Part shown: positions 1-8,764 of the stretch, piece by piece
How positions within the stretch are numbered: the stretch's first letter is position 1
Layout of the letters: each line of letters begins with the position of its first letter
Source of the DNA: Aureimonas endophytica
GTDB taxonomy: Bacteria > Pseudomonadota > Alphaproteobacteria > Rhizobiales > Rhizobiaceae
Assembly (NCBI RefSeq): GCF_014642635.1
Contig: NZ_BMIQ01000012.1
Location: 25,939-89,938 of the forward strand
Direction of reading: 5' to 3'
DNA length: 64,000 bases
Translations under genes and position numbers: made by a program
The notes under the pieces: generated by a model
What the model was told of the DNA's origin: nothing
The model's input: the letters and a program-made list of their open reading frames with translations, nothing else
The model's database searches: none

Positions 1-510
1 CATCGTGAGACGACCAAGGTGCTGGGCGATCTCGCCGGGGCGCGCGATGCGTTCGAATTCGCCTATGCCGGCCGCTCGCCGCTGCCCTCCGCCGTGACGC
101 AGACCCATTACGGCGCGGGCAACGTGAAGCTCTGGACGGACCGGACGGCGGCGGACGGCAGCCACAGCCAAGTCGCCAAGGCCGCCGGCGCGGTGCTGGT
201 CTCGCACGAGGGCGTCGCGGACACCTTCACCGGCTTCAAGGGCGGGGCGGACACCTTCGTCTTCGGCCAGGGCTTCGGCAAGGACGTGGTGAAGGGCTTC
301 GAGGCGGGATCGGGCACGGGGCACGACGTCCTCGCGTTCGACGACAGCCTCGTCTCCAGCTTCTCCGAGCTGCAGACCCACATGACGAAGCTCGGCGGCG
401 ATACACTCCTCTCCTTCGGAACGGACACGCTGCTCGTGAAGGGTGTCGCGCCGGCGGCGCTCACCGCCGACGATGTCCACTTCATCCATCACGACCAGCT
501 GATGATCTGA
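1..510 (+). CDS. C-terminal end of an RTX-like secreted protein (partial)
   Basis: The reading frame is open from the first base, so the gene begins outside the window; about 169 residues are visible. They contain the pattern of type I secreted calcium-binding proteins: GGADTFVFGQGFGKDVV, then a short acidic/glycine stretch and DVLAFD, followed by a second weaker DTLLSFGTDTLLVKG block close to the C-terminus. In this family such repeats form a beta-roll and the last 50-60 residues are the uncleaved secretion signal. The enzymatic or adhesive part lies upstream and is not seen, so the substrate cannot be named. The call rests on this motif style only. Confidence 0.6.
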   Translation, partial: HRETTKVLGDLAGARDAFEFAYAGRSPLPSAVTQTHYGAGNVKLWTDRTAADGSHSQVAKAAGAVLVSHEGVADTFTGFKGGADTFVFGQGFGKDVVKGFEAGSGTGHDVLAFDDSLVSSFSELQTHMTKLGGDTLLSFGTDTLLVKGVAPAALTADDVHFIHHDQLMI

Positions 511-843
511 CCACGGGGCGCGAGCGACCGTTGTGCCCCGGCCGCGGCTTCCCGCAGCCGCCGGGCCCTGGATCGCGCCCGCGCCGGGCGGTCGATCCGG
601 CACTCGCGGCGCGGCGTCGCGCGGAGGTCCGGCGCGACGCGCTTCGGGCGTGCTTCGCCCTGCCGGAGGGCGCGGCCAGACGTCATCCGACCCTAACCCC
701 ACGGCATATTTTCGTGTGGCGCGCCGCCCGGGCGAAAGGGTAACTTCATGCTCCGCCGGCCATGGTTGGCGGATCACTGAGCAATCGATTCGAGAGCGGC
801 GCCCGGTCCCCTCCCTCTCGACGATCGCGGAGCTTGCCGTGCC
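511..843. other. Intergenic stretch with a weak hairpin
   Basis: No convincing gene. Just after the upstream stop, CGGGGC (514-519) can pair with GCCCCG (535-540), a weak stem with a long loop that could help end transcription. The rest is GC-rich; short reading frames across it have no ribosome site and look like chance. It should contain the promoter of the HD-GYP gene, but I see no clear boxes. Confidence 0.4.
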
Positions 844-1905
844 ATGCGAAAGGGATTGAGGCAGATCGCGACCCATCAGGTTCGGCTCGGCATGTTCATC
901 GAGCGCCTGGAGGGCAATTGGCTGGATCACCCCTTCTGGCGCAAGCGCTTCCTGATCGAGGCGCCCGCCGATCTCGCGCGCCTGCGGGCGAGCGCCGTCG
1001 CGGCGGTGACGATCGACGAGGCGAAGGGCGTGCCGCTCGCCGACGATGCGGACGCGGCGCCGGCCGCCGCGTCTCCTCCCCAGCGCCGACGCCTTTCCCT
1101 CCCGCGTCTCGCTCTGTCGCCCATGGATCGGGAGCGGGCCCGCGCCGAGCGGGTGATCCAGCAGTCGCGCCGCAGCATCGCGCGGATGTTCGGCGAGGTG
1201 CGCCTCGGGCGGGCCATGCCCTTGCAGCGCGCGCTGCCGATCGTCGACGAGATCGTCGGCTCGATCGACGGCAACGTCACCGCGCTCTTCGAGCTGACGC
1301 GCCTCAAGTCGGTCGATTCCTATACCTATCTCCATTCGATCGCCGTCAGCGGGCTGATGATCGCCTTCGCGCGGCATCTGGCGCTCGATGAGGACGAGGT
1401 GCGGCTGCTCGGCCTCGCCGGCCTCTTGCACGACATCGGCAAGATGGCGATCCCGCGCGCCGTCTTGCAGAAGCCCGCCAATCTTTCCCCCGCCGAGGTG
1501 GCGCTTATCCAGACGCATCCCGAGAGGGGCCACGCGATCCTGCTTGCCCGGCCGGACACGCCCGAGCTCGTGCTGGATGTCTGCCTGCATCACCACGAGC
1601 GCATGAACGGCGGCGGCTATCCGGGGCGGCTGGCGGGCGAGGGATTGAGCCGCGCCGCGCGCATCGCGGCGATCTGCGACGTCTATGACGCGGTCACCTC
1701 GGTCCGGCCCTACAAGAAGCCCTGGGCGCCCGTCGAGGCGCTGACGCAGATGGCGCGTTGGGACGGCCATTTCGACCGGGCGCTGCTCGAACGCTTCGTC
1801 GCCGCGCTCGGCTTCGAGGATCAGCGCGACAGGGTGCTGGAACAAGGCGCGGAGCCGGCCCAGCAGGAAGTCTCCGTCAACGGCTTTTCCGATCCTTCGG
1901 CCTGA
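844..1905 (+). CDS. HD-GYP domain protein, probable cyclic-di-GMP phosphodiesterase
   Basis: 353 residues. The first ~90 residues match the small DUF3391 type domain often found before HD-GYP domains (QVRLGMFIERLEGNW...HPFW). The HD-GYP domain fills the rest: LHDIGKMAIP near residue 194 supplies the HD metal ligands, THPERGHAIL a further histidine, and HHHERMNGGGYP at about 249-260 the HH and GYP motifs. The usual D in HERxDGxGYP is N here. The family opens cyclic-di-GMP to pGpG and GMP in the cytosol. The cellulose synthase at 16464-18689 has a PilZ c-di-GMP sensor, so a link is possible but not shown. The start has only a distant GGAG. Confidence 0.88.
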   Translation: MRKGLRQIATHQVRLGMFIERLEGNWLDHPFWRKRFLIEAPADLARLRASAVAAVTIDEAKGVPLADDADAAPAAASPPQRRRLSLPRLALSPMDRERARAERVIQQSRRSIARMFGEVRLGRAMPLQRALPIVDEIVGSIDGNVTALFELTRLKSVDSYTYLHSIAVSGLMIAFARHLALDEDEVRLLGLAGLLHDIGKMAIPRAVLQKPANLSPAEVALIQTHPERGHAILLARPDTPELVLDVCLHHHERMNGGGYPGRLAGEGLSRAARIAAICDVYDAVTSVRPYKKPWAPVEALTQMARWDGHFDRALLERFVAALGFEDQRDRVLEQGAEPAQQEVSVNGFSDPSA

Positions 1906-2150
1906 TTTCGGCACGGAAAATCGGTTTTCTTGCACCGTTTTCGCGCTTAGCGCGGCCGTCCGTCGATCACGATCCGCTCGCCGGTCCGCTTCGGGCTCGA
2001 TCCCTTGCCGATCCGGGCCGCCCGATCGTTCGTCGCCTAAATATTTCCTCGCGGAGGCCGTTTTCAAGACAGGATGCAAAATTCCGTGTCTTCGAAATGC
2101 CAAGGAGAGCGGTTAGGAAGTCGCACCATTGCTTTGATGGAGAGATAATC

Positions 2151-2345
2151 ATGCCGACGATTGGATGGCGCGACGTCGCCCATGTCGAAGTCACGGGCCC
2201 GGTCCGCTTCCGCAGCATGACAGTACAGATCCGCTCGGAACATGTCGCGCGCTGGCGCGATGATCCTGACGGCCGCTTCAATGTGCATGCCTCGTCGGCG
2301 GATCCGACGGTCGGTGAACTTGGAAAGTTCTTTCCGAGCCTTTGA
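2151..2345 (+). CDS. Small hypothetical protein, 64 aa
   Basis: An ATG follows a plausible ribosome site (GGAGAG, seven bases before the start) and opens a 64-codon frame. The product has alternating hydrophobic residues (VAHVEVTGPVRF) with no signal peptide or membrane segment. I do not recognise it. It stands alone between the HD-GYP gene and the convergent repressor gene. The reading frame continues upstream, but the ATG at 2151 is the only start with a ribosome site. It could be a chance frame. Confidence 0.45.
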   Translation: MPTIGWRDVAHVEVTGPVRFRSMTVQIRSEHVARWRDDPDGRFNVHASSADPTVGELGKFFPSL

Positions 2346-2399
2346 GAGCCGGACGGCAGGTCTTCGTGAAAGCCTGCCGACCTCTTTCCCGCGCCGCTT

Positions 2400-3476
2400 C
2401 TACGGCGCGAGTATCGGCGGCGGCGCGACGGATTCGCGCTCGATCAGCGGCGTGTCGAAGACGCGCCGCCGCACCTCCCGCCGCCCCTCGATCCGCTCGG
2501 CCAGCATGCGCATCGCCTCGCCGCCGAGATCGTAGGACGGCTGCGCCAAAACGGTGACGGCCGGCGACAGGGCGCTCGTCCATTCCGCGTCGTCGAAGGT
2601 GACGAGCGACAGGTCGCGCGGAATGGCGAGACCGAGCGTCCGCGCGGCCCGGAACACTTCCAGCGCGATCTTGCTGTCGGAGGCGAGGATCGCGGTCGGG
2701 CGATCCGCGCCGGTCAGGAGTTCGGCAAGGATCGCCTGGGCGGCACGCGGCGCGCCCGCGTTCAGCCGGACGAAACGCTCCGGCGCTTCCAGCCCCGCCG
2801 CCGCCGCCGCGTCGAGAAAGCCGCTGAGCCGGCCGAGCACCGTCGTCAGCACGATCTGCGACAGGTCGCGGAACCGGGCCTCCGGCGCGTCGGTCGCGGT
2901 CAGATAGGCGATCCGCCGGTGGCCGGCCGCGACGAGCAGCCGCGTCGCGCGCCGCGCCGCCGCGCCGTCGTCCACCAGCGCCGCGTCGACCTCCAGCCCC
3001 TCCACCTCGCGATCGACGAAGACGAGCGGCAGGCCGCGCGCCTGCGCGTCGCGAAGATGCGCGCCGTCGCGCATCGAGGCCGGCGCGACGATCAGCCCGT
3101 CGACGCGCTTGGCCATCAGCATCGCCACCGCCGTCCGCTCCTCGGCCACGTCCTCCCCGGAATTGGCGAGGATCACGCCGAAGCCGAGCGCCTTGGCGCT
3201 GTCGGTGATGCCGCGCACCAGGAGCCCGAAGAACGGGTTCTCGATATCGCCGACCACCGCGCCGATGGTCAGCGAGCGTCCCGTCGCCATGGTGCGGGCG
3301 AGCTCGTTCGGCCGGTAGTCCAGGCGCTCGGCCGTCTCGACGATCCGCTGCTTCAGCGCCTCGCTCACCGTGCCGTAGCCGCCGAGCGCGCGGGCGGCCG
3401 TCGCCTTGGAGACCTGGGCGGCGCGCGCCACATCGGCGACGGTCACAAGGCGTTTGGGAGGGAGCGTGTCGGCCAT
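2400..3476 (-). CDS. LacI-family transcriptional repressor
   Basis: 358 residues with the standard LacI plan. The N-terminal helix-turn-helix with hinge is VTVADVARAAQVSKATAARAL...YRPNELARTMATGRS; the periplasmic-binding-protein-like effector domain follows (IGAVVGDIENPFFGLLVRGI, ILASDSKIALEVFR, LVTFDDAEW). It is divergent from the transport operon that starts at 3704, and two LacI-type operators lie between them (3533-3568). The simplest reading is local repression of both units, relieved by the imported compound or a product of it. The effector is unknown. Confidence 0.93.
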   Translation of the reverse strand: MADTLPPKRLVTVADVARAAQVSKATAARALGGYGTVSEALKQRIVETAERLDYRPNELARTMATGRSLTIGAVVGDIENPFFGLLVRGITDSAKALGFGVILANSGEDVAEERTAVAMLMAKRVDGLIVAPASMRDGAHLRDAQARGLPLVFVDREVEGLEVDAALVDDGAAARRATRLLVAAGHRRIAYLTATDAPEARFRDLSQIVLTTVLGRLSGFLDAAAAAGLEAPERFVRLNAGAPRAAQAILAELLTGADRPTAILASDSKIALEVFRAARTLGLAIPRDLSLVTFDDAEWTSALSPAVTVLAQPSYDLGGEAMRMLAERIEGRREVRRRVFDTPLIERESVAPPPILAP

Positions 3477-3532
3477 TCGCCTTTCGCGTACAAATCCGCG
3501 CCAGTTTCGTCAATTGCACAAAAATTCGCGTC

Positions 3533-3568
3533 TGAGACCGGTTTCCGCTTGTCATGAAACCGGTCTCA
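3533..3568. promoter_or_regulatory. Double LacI-type operator
   Basis: Perfect 13-bp inverted arms lie at 3533-3545 (TGAGACCGGTTTC) and 3556-3568 (GAAACCGGTCTCA), separated by 10 bp. Each arm is itself a near-palindrome around ACCGGT, the usual shape of a LacI-family operator. The two ACCGGT centres are 22 bp apart, about two helical turns, so two repressor dimers would bind the same DNA face. The site lies between the divergent repressor gene and the ABC-transport operon. Confidence 0.8.
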
Positions 3569-3703
3569 AGCTTTACTCGATCCGAAAGGGCGAGGCCGGT
3601 CAAGGAGGTGCGGCGACGCATGGCCGGTCGCGGGAGGAGGCGCTTGCCGCCTCGGCGAGAATTCCGCGCGACGGGGGTCGCCGGCTTTGCAAGGAGACGA
3701 CGC

Positions 3704-4522
3704 ATGAACCGACCGAACCGCCGATCCATCCTCGCCTCCGCCGCGTTCGGGCTGGCGCTTCTCGCCGGCACGGCGGGTATCGCCGGTGCCGCCGACAATG
3801 CCTACGGCCTCATCGAGCCGGGCCAGATCAGCGTCGGCACGATGGGCGATGCCAAGCCCTATACCTTCACCGACAAGGACGGGAACTTCACCGGCTTCGA
3901 CATCGAGCTGTTTCTCGACGTCGCCCGCCGCATCGGCTTCGACAAGGCGCATGTGACCTTCATCGGCCAGGAATTCTCGGCCCTGATGCCTTCGGTCGCC
4001 AATGGCCGCTTCGATGTCGCCGTCGCCGCGATCGGCACGACGGACGCGCGCAAGAAGACGGTCGATTTCTCCGACGGCTATCTCGCCGGCTATCTGACGG
4101 TGCTGACCGCCGACACCGCGATCAAGAGCGCCGACGATCTCGCCGGCAAGCGGCTCGGCGTCGTCCAGGGCACGCTCCAGGAAATCTACGCGGAGAAGAA
4201 CTTCGCCAAGGCCGACATCGTGAAGTTTCCGGACAACAATTCCGCCGTCTCGGCGCTGAATTCCGGTTCGATCGACGCGCATTTCCTCGATTACGAGGCC
4301 GCCAAGCAATATGGCGACCAGTACAAGGGCCTGACGCTGGCGATCAACATCCCGTCCTTCGACGCGCCGGCCGGCTTCGTCGTCGCCAAGGGCAAGGATG
4401 CCTTCCGCGAGGCGCTGAACAAGGGCCTTCACGAGGCGATGCAGGACGGCACCTGGAAGACCCTCTACCAGAAGTGGTTCCCGGGTTCGCCGATGCCCGA
4501 CCAGTATCTGCCGAAGCCGTAA
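3704..4522 (+). CDS. ABC transporter substrate-binding protein, family 3 (amino-acid type)
   Basis: 272 residues from the ATG that follows AAGGAGACG; an upstream in-frame start at 3554 would fall inside the operator and is rejected. Residues 1 to about 30 form a signal peptide (NRRSIL then a hydrophobic run ending AGIAGAA). The mature protein has the family 3 fold marks: [60 protein letters not shown]. Such proteins bind polar amino acids or similar nitrogen compounds in the periplasm. The fused permease-ATPase lies 112 bp downstream. The ligand is unknown. Confidence 0.9.
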   Translation: MNRPNRRSILASAAFGLALLAGTAGIAGAADNAYGLIEPGQISVGTMGDAKPYTFTDKDGNFTGFDIELFLDVARRIGFDKAHVTFIGQEFSALMPSVANGRFDVAVAAIGTTDARKKTVDFSDGYLAGYLTVLTADTAIKSADDLAGKRLGVVQGTLQEIYAEKNFAKADIVKFPDNNSAVSALNSGSIDAHFLDYEAAKQYGDQYKGLTLAINIPSFDAPAGFVVAKGKDAFREALNKGLHEAMQDGTWKTLYQKWFPGSPMPDQYLPKP

Positions 4523-4544
4523 GCCGGCCCGGCATCACGACGGC

Positions 4545-4570
4545 GCGCCCGCTTCCCTGATGGCGGGCGC
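4545..4570 (+). terminator. Hairpin after the binding-protein gene
   Basis: GCGCCCGC (4545-4552) pairs with GCGGGCGC (4563-4570), loop 10 nt, no T-run. It sits between the binding-protein gene and the permease-ATPase gene. Such structures often protect the 3' end of the binding-protein message so that it is made in excess over the membrane part; that role is an inference. Confidence 0.4.
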
Positions 4571-4633
4571 CTGTCCCAACCCGCGCGGCGGCCGCGCGGC
4601 CGCTCTTCCCCTCGTCGTACGCAAGCGGGCCGC

Positions 4634-6145
4634 ATGACCTGGTTCGAGATCATCCAGCGCAGCTTCTTCGACTTCGGCGCCATGGCCGAGGTCCTGCCGA
4701 ACATGCTCATGGTCGGCCTCAAGAACACGCTGATCCTCGCCTTCGCCTCGACGCTGATCGGCATCGTGATCGGCATGATCCTGGCGATCATGGGCATCTC
4801 GCGCTCGGCCTGGCTGCGGGTGCCGGCCCGTATCTATACCGACATCTTCCGCGGCCTGCCGGCCATCGTCACCATTCTCCTCATCGGCCAGGGCTTCGCC
4901 CGGATCGGCCGGCAGATCTTCGGGCCCTCGCCCTATCCGCTCGGCATCCTGGCGCTCAGCCTCATCGCCGGCGCCTATATCGGCGAGATCTTCCGCTCCG
5001 GCATCCAGAGCGTCGACAAGGGGCAGCTCGAAGCCTCGCGCGCCCTCGGCATGACCTATCCGAAGGGCATGCGGCTCATCGTCGTGCCGCAGGGCGTGCG
5101 GCGCGTCCTGCCGGCGCTGGTCAACCAGTTCATCGGCAATATCAAGGATTCGAGCCTCGTCTATTTCCTCGGCCTCCTGGCCTCCGAACGCGAGCTTTTC
5201 CGCGTCGGCCAGGATCAGGCCGTGGTCTCCGGCAATCTCTCGCCGCTGATGCTGGCAGGCCTCTTCTATCTCCTCATCACCGTGCCGCTCACCCATGCGG
5301 TGAACGCCATCGACAAGCGGCTGCGCACCGGCCGCCGCCCGGCCGCTCCGTCCTCCGGTCTCCACGAGGTGGAGGAAGAGGAGGCCGCAACGCCGGCGCT
5401 GCCGGCGCGCGGCAAGCTGAAGGGCGCGCGGCTCGACGTCGTCGATCTCGACATGGCCTATGGCAATTATCAGGTCCTGCGGAAGGTGAATCTCTCGGCC
5501 CCGGCCGGCTCGATCACCTGCATCATCGGCCCGTCCGGCTCCGGCAAGTCGACGCTGCTGCGCTGCCTCAACCGTCTCGCCGAGCCGCTCGGCGGCGACA
5601 TCCGCCTGGACGGCGACAGCGTCATGGCGATGAAGCCCGACCGGCTGCGCCGCCGCGTCGGCATGGTGTTCCAGCATTTCAACCTGTTTCCCGACCATAC
5701 CGCGCTCGGCAATGTCATGCTCTCGCTGCGGAAAGTTAAGAACCTGTCGGGCGGCGAGGCACGGCGCGTCGCCGAGACGCGGCTCGCCGAGGTCGGTCTC
5801 GCCCAGCGCATGGACCACCGGCCGATGGACCTGTCCGGCGGCCAGCAGCAGCGCGTCGCCATCGCCCGGGCCCTTGCCCTCGAGCCGGAACTGATGCTCT
5901 TCGACGAGGTGACGAGCGCGCTCGACCCCGAACTCGTGAAAGGCGTCCTCAAGCTGATGGCTGGCCTCGGGGAAAGCGGCATGACCATGGTGGTCGTCAC
6001 CCACGAGATGAACTTCGCCCGGCGCGTCGCCGATCAGGTCGTGTTCATGGACGAGGGCGCCGTCGTGGAGAGCGGGCCGCCGGAGGCGATCTTCGGCAAT
6101 CCGCGGAGCCCGCGCCTCAAGCGCTTCCTGTCGGAAGTGCTCTGA
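4634..6145 (+). CDS. Fused amino-acid-type ABC permease and ATPase
   Basis: 503 residues in one frame. Residues 1-235 are a HisM/GlnP-type permease with hydrophobic segments and an EAA loop (EASRALGM...VVPQ, about 133-153). A charged linker of about 25 residues (HEVEEEEAATPALPARG) leads to a GlnQ-type ATPase: Walker A GPSGSGKST at 299-307, Q-loop at 347, signature LSGGQ at 400-404, Walker B LMLFDEVT at 420-427 and switch H457. In most bacteria these are separate chains. Here one polypeptide carries one permease and one ATPase half and would act as a homodimer with the binding protein encoded upstream. All catalytic motifs are intact. Confidence 0.93.
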   Translation: MTWFEIIQRSFFDFGAMAEVLPNMLMVGLKNTLILAFASTLIGIVIGMILAIMGISRSAWLRVPARIYTDIFRGLPAIVTILLIGQGFARIGRQIFGPSPYPLGILALSLIAGAYIGEIFRSGIQSVDKGQLEASRALGMTYPKGMRLIVVPQGVRRVLPALVNQFIGNIKDSSLVYFLGLLASERELFRVGQDQAVVSGNLSPLMLAGLFYLLITVPLTHAVNAIDKRLRTGRRPAAPSSGLHEVEEEEAATPALPARGKLKGARLDVVDLDMAYGNYQVLRKVNLSAPAGSITCIIGPSGSGKSTLLRCLNRLAEPLGGDIRLDGDSVMAMKPDRLRRRVGMVFQHFNLFPDHTALGNVMLSLRKVKNLSGGEARRVAETRLAEVGLAQRMDHRPMDLSGGQQQRVAIARALALEPELMLFDEVTSALDPELVKGVLKLMAGLGESGMTMVVVTHEMNFARRVADQVVFMDEGAVVESGPPEAIFGNPRSPRLKRFLSEVL

Positions 6146-6177
6146 ACCGCGCGGCGAGCAACGAAGGGCGAGGAAAC

Positions 6178-7185
6178 ATGACATCCAAGGTGCAATGGGG
6201 CGTCCTCTCGACGGCGAAGATCGGCCTGAAGGCCGTGATCCCGGCGATGCAGAAGGGCGAGCGGGCGACGATCGCGGCGATCGCCTCGCGCGACGGCGAC
6301 AAGGCGCGGGCGGTGGCGGCGGAATACGGCATTCCGCGCGCGTACGGCTCCTACGAGGAACTGCTCGCCGATCCGGCGATCGAGGCGATCTACAACCCGC
6401 TGCCGAACCATCTCCATGTGCCGCTGACCATCCAGGCGCTGGAGGCCGGCAAGCACGTCCTCTGCGAGAAGCCGATCGCGCTCACCGCCGCCGAAGCCGA
6501 GACGCTGGTCGAAGTGTCGAAGCGCACCGGCCGGCGCGTCGCCGAGGCCTTCATGGTGCGCCATCACCCGCAATGGCTGAAGGCGCGCGATCTCGTCGCC
6601 GAAGGGCGGATCGGCGAGGTGCGGACCATCCACACGCTCTTCTCCTATTATCTCACCGACCCGACCAATGTCCGCAACCAGGCCGAGATCGGCGGGGGCG
6701 GCCTCTACGACATCGGCTGCTATGCCATCAACACGGCGCGCTTCCTGTTCGGCGCCGAGCCGGAGCGCGTCGTCGGCACCTTCGACAACGATCCCGAGAT
6801 GCGGATCGACCGCATGGTCAGCGGCCTCGCCGAGTTTCCCGGCCGGCGCCATCTCGCCTTCACCTGCGCGACGCAGCTCTCGCCCAGCCAGCGCGTCGTG
6901 GTGCTCGGCACCAAGGGGCGGATCGAGATCGAGATTCCCTTCAACGCCCCGAACGACCGCCCGACGCGCATCATCGTCGATGACGGGCGCGATCTCTTCG
7001 GCTCCGGCCGCGAGGCGATCGAGATCCCGGTGACGGACCAGTACCGGCTCCAGGGCGACGCCTTCTCCGCCGCGATCCGGGGCGAGGGGCCGGCGCCCGC
7101 CGGCCTCGACGACGCGATCGCCAATATGCGCGTCATCGACGCCTTCTTCCGCTCCGGCCGCTCGAACGGCTGGGAGCGCCCCTGA
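6178..7185 (+). CDS. Gfo/Idh/MocA family NAD(P)-dependent oxidoreductase
   Basis: 335 residues. The N-terminal Rossmann domain carries GVLSTAKIG and the family's EKP motif (HVLCEKPIAL); the C-terminal half has GGGLYDIGCYAINTARFL, typical of the branch with D-xylose dehydrogenase and dimeric dihydrodiol dehydrogenase. It would oxidise a sugar, sugar acid or inositol-like hydroxyl group with NAD(P). It is 32 bp after the permease-ATPase gene and 19 bp before the FAD enzyme, so it belongs to the same operon and probably acts on the imported compound. Confidence 0.88.
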   Translation: MTSKVQWGVLSTAKIGLKAVIPAMQKGERATIAAIASRDGDKARAVAAEYGIPRAYGSYEELLADPAIEAIYNPLPNHLHVPLTIQALEAGKHVLCEKPIALTAAEAETLVEVSKRTGRRVAEAFMVRHHPQWLKARDLVAEGRIGEVRTIHTLFSYYLTDPTNVRNQAEIGGGGLYDIGCYAINTARFLFGAEPERVVGTFDNDPEMRIDRMVSGLAEFPGRRHLAFTCATQLSPSQRVVVLGTKGRIEIEIPFNAPNDRPTRIIVDDGRDLFGSGREAIEIPVTDQYRLQGDAFSAAIRGEGPAPAGLDDAIANMRVIDAFFRSGRSNGWERP

Positions 7186-7204
7186 GCCCAAGGGACATCC
7201 GACC

Positions 7205-8353
7205 ATGACCTCTTCCGCCCAACGCCATGTCGCCGTGATCGGCGGCGGCATCTTCGGCACGTCCACCGCCTTGCATCTCGCCCGGCTCGGCTGCGCCGTG
7301 ACGCTCGTCACGGAGGCGGGCCTGTCCTCCGGCGCCTCGGGGCGGTCGCTCTCCTGGCTGAACTCCTCGCGCTACCGCTCGCTCGCCTATCACCACCTGC
7401 GCATGGCGGGGCTCGACCGCTATCGCTCGCTGCTCGCCGCCCATCCCCGGGCGGGGGCCTGGCTGCGCTTCGACGGCGGCCTGACCTGGGATGCCGATCA
7501 GGCGGAGAACGAGATCGAGGCCGTCTTCGCCTACGAGACCGCCATCGCCTATGACGCGCGCTTCCTGGCGCCGGCCGAGGTCGCGGCGGTGACGCCCGGC
7601 GTCGACGCGCGGGCGATCACCCGCCAGGGCGCGATCTTCAATCCGGGCGAGGGCTGGGTCGATCTGCCCTCGCTCGTTGCCTTCCTGCGCGGGCAGCTGG
7701 CGGCCGAAGGCGTCGCGATCGTCGAAGGAGCGGGCAAGGTGCGGGTCGCGGTCGAGAACGGGCGGGCGGCGGGCGCGCTCCTTCCCGGCGGCGAGCGGCT
7801 CGCGGCCGATGCCGTGCTGCTCGCCACCGGGCCCTGGGTGCCGCGCTCGCTGGCCGAGCTCGGCATCGCCATGCCGGACCAGACGCCGATCTCGCTGCTT
7901 GTCAAGACGACGCCCTTCGCCCATCCGCTGCGCGCCGTCCTCAACACGCCGCGCGTCGCGATCCGCCCGACGCCGGACGGTGCCTTCGCGCTGGATTCCG
8001 CCTGGTCGGAAGAGGAGGTCGTCGCGAAGGAGGACGGCAGCTACGCGGTGCGGCCGGAAACGCTCGATGGGCTTCTCGCCGAGGCCGCCAAGGTGCTCGA
8101 AGGCCAGCCGCGCCTTGTCGTCGAATCCTTCGGCGTCGGGCCGAAGCCGATCCCCGCGGATGGCGATCCGGTCTTCGGCGAGCTCGCCGAGATCCCGGGC
8201 CTCTTCGTCGCCTTCAGCCATTCCGGCGCGACGCTCGGTCTCATCGCCGGCGAGATGCTCGGCCGCGAGATCGCGACGGGCGAGCGCCAGCCGATGCTGG
8301 CGCCCTTCCGGCCGGACCGCTTCACGCAGGTGTCCCGCCAGGCGGCGGAATAA
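7205..8353 (+). CDS. FAD-dependent oxidoreductase, DAO (D-amino acid oxidase) family
   Basis: 382 residues. HVAVIGGGIFGTSTALHLARLG is the FAD-binding beta-alpha-beta unit; RSLSWLNSSR and the C-terminal FVAFSHSGATLGLIAGEML are typical of DadA/sarcosine-oxidase-like enzymes. These oxidise the C-N bond of amino acids or secondary amines. It is the last gene of the LacI-controlled operon. A family 3 transporter plus an amine oxidase plus a sugar-type dehydrogenase would fit an imported amino-acid-sugar or opine-like compound, but this is an inference. Confidence 0.88.
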   Translation: MTSSAQRHVAVIGGGIFGTSTALHLARLGCAVTLVTEAGLSSGASGRSLSWLNSSRYRSLAYHHLRMAGLDRYRSLLAAHPRAGAWLRFDGGLTWDADQAENEIEAVFAYETAIAYDARFLAPAEVAAVTPGVDARAITRQGAIFNPGEGWVDLPSLVAFLRGQLAAEGVAIVEGAGKVRVAVENGRAAGALLPGGERLAADAVLLATGPWVPRSLAELGIAMPDQTPISLLVKTTPFAHPLRAVLNTPRVAIRPTPDGAFALDSAWSEEEVVAKEDGSYAVRPETLDGLLAEAAKVLEGQPRLVVESFGVGPKPIPADGDPVFGELAEIPGLFVAFSHSGATLGLIAGEMLGREIATGERQPMLAPFRPDRFTQVSRQAAE

Positions 8354-8764
8354 GCAGGGCTCGAGGACATCACGGCCGGCGGTGGTTTTCCGCCGGCCGG
8401 AAAAGCTCGCTCCGACGCTGCTGCGACATATGACGACCCTGTCAAACAAAAGTCGTTGACAGCGGCCCGTCCGTCGCGCCTAAATCACGCATGGCCAGGG
8501 AGACTGTCCGGCCGCGCGTCGCGGCGGACAGGGGCGAGGACGGGGAGGTTCGCATGTCGCGCCAGACGACGAAGCATGCCGGCGGCCGGCGCCCGATCCC
8601 CCTTGCGCGCGCCCTCGGTTCTCGGCTCTAGCGAGCTCGGCACCCCGCCGGGAGCGGGAGCCGGTCCGAGGCCCGAGAACCGCAACGCCTCCCAGCTTGC
8701 AGCGGCGGCTTTCGCGACCGGCTCCCGTCGGGGCCCGCGCGGACGATCTGATCAGGAAGAGACC
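8354..8764. other. Intergenic leader region before the polyol genes
   Basis: No gene is supported. It opens with a hairpin (8373-8399). TTGACA at 8456-8461 could be a -35 box with CCTAAA at 8479-8484 as a poor -10 (17-bp spacer), and TGTCAA at 8440-8445 forms an inverted repeat with that -35 box, so an operator is possible. Farther on, CGGTTCTCGG (8616-8625) pairs with CCGAGAACCG (8673-8682), implying a folded leader for smoS. I match none of this to a known riboswitch. Confidence 0.4.
8373..8399 (+). terminator. Hairpin, probable end of the LacI-controlled operon
   Basis: CGGCCGGCGG (8373-8382) pairs perfectly with CCGCCGGCCG (8390-8399) across a 7-nt loop rich in T. There is no T-run after it, so it is a probable but not classical terminator. 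Confidence 0.5.

Noticed and set aside
4535-6184. 549-codon frame on the minus strand across the permease-ATPase gene
   Set aside because: Product is a His/Asp/Gly-rich mirror of the real gene on the other strand, with no ribosome site and no domain.
8616-8682. Riboswitch in the smoS leader
   Set aside because: Only one 10-bp inverted repeat with a long loop; no conserved core of a known class is visible.
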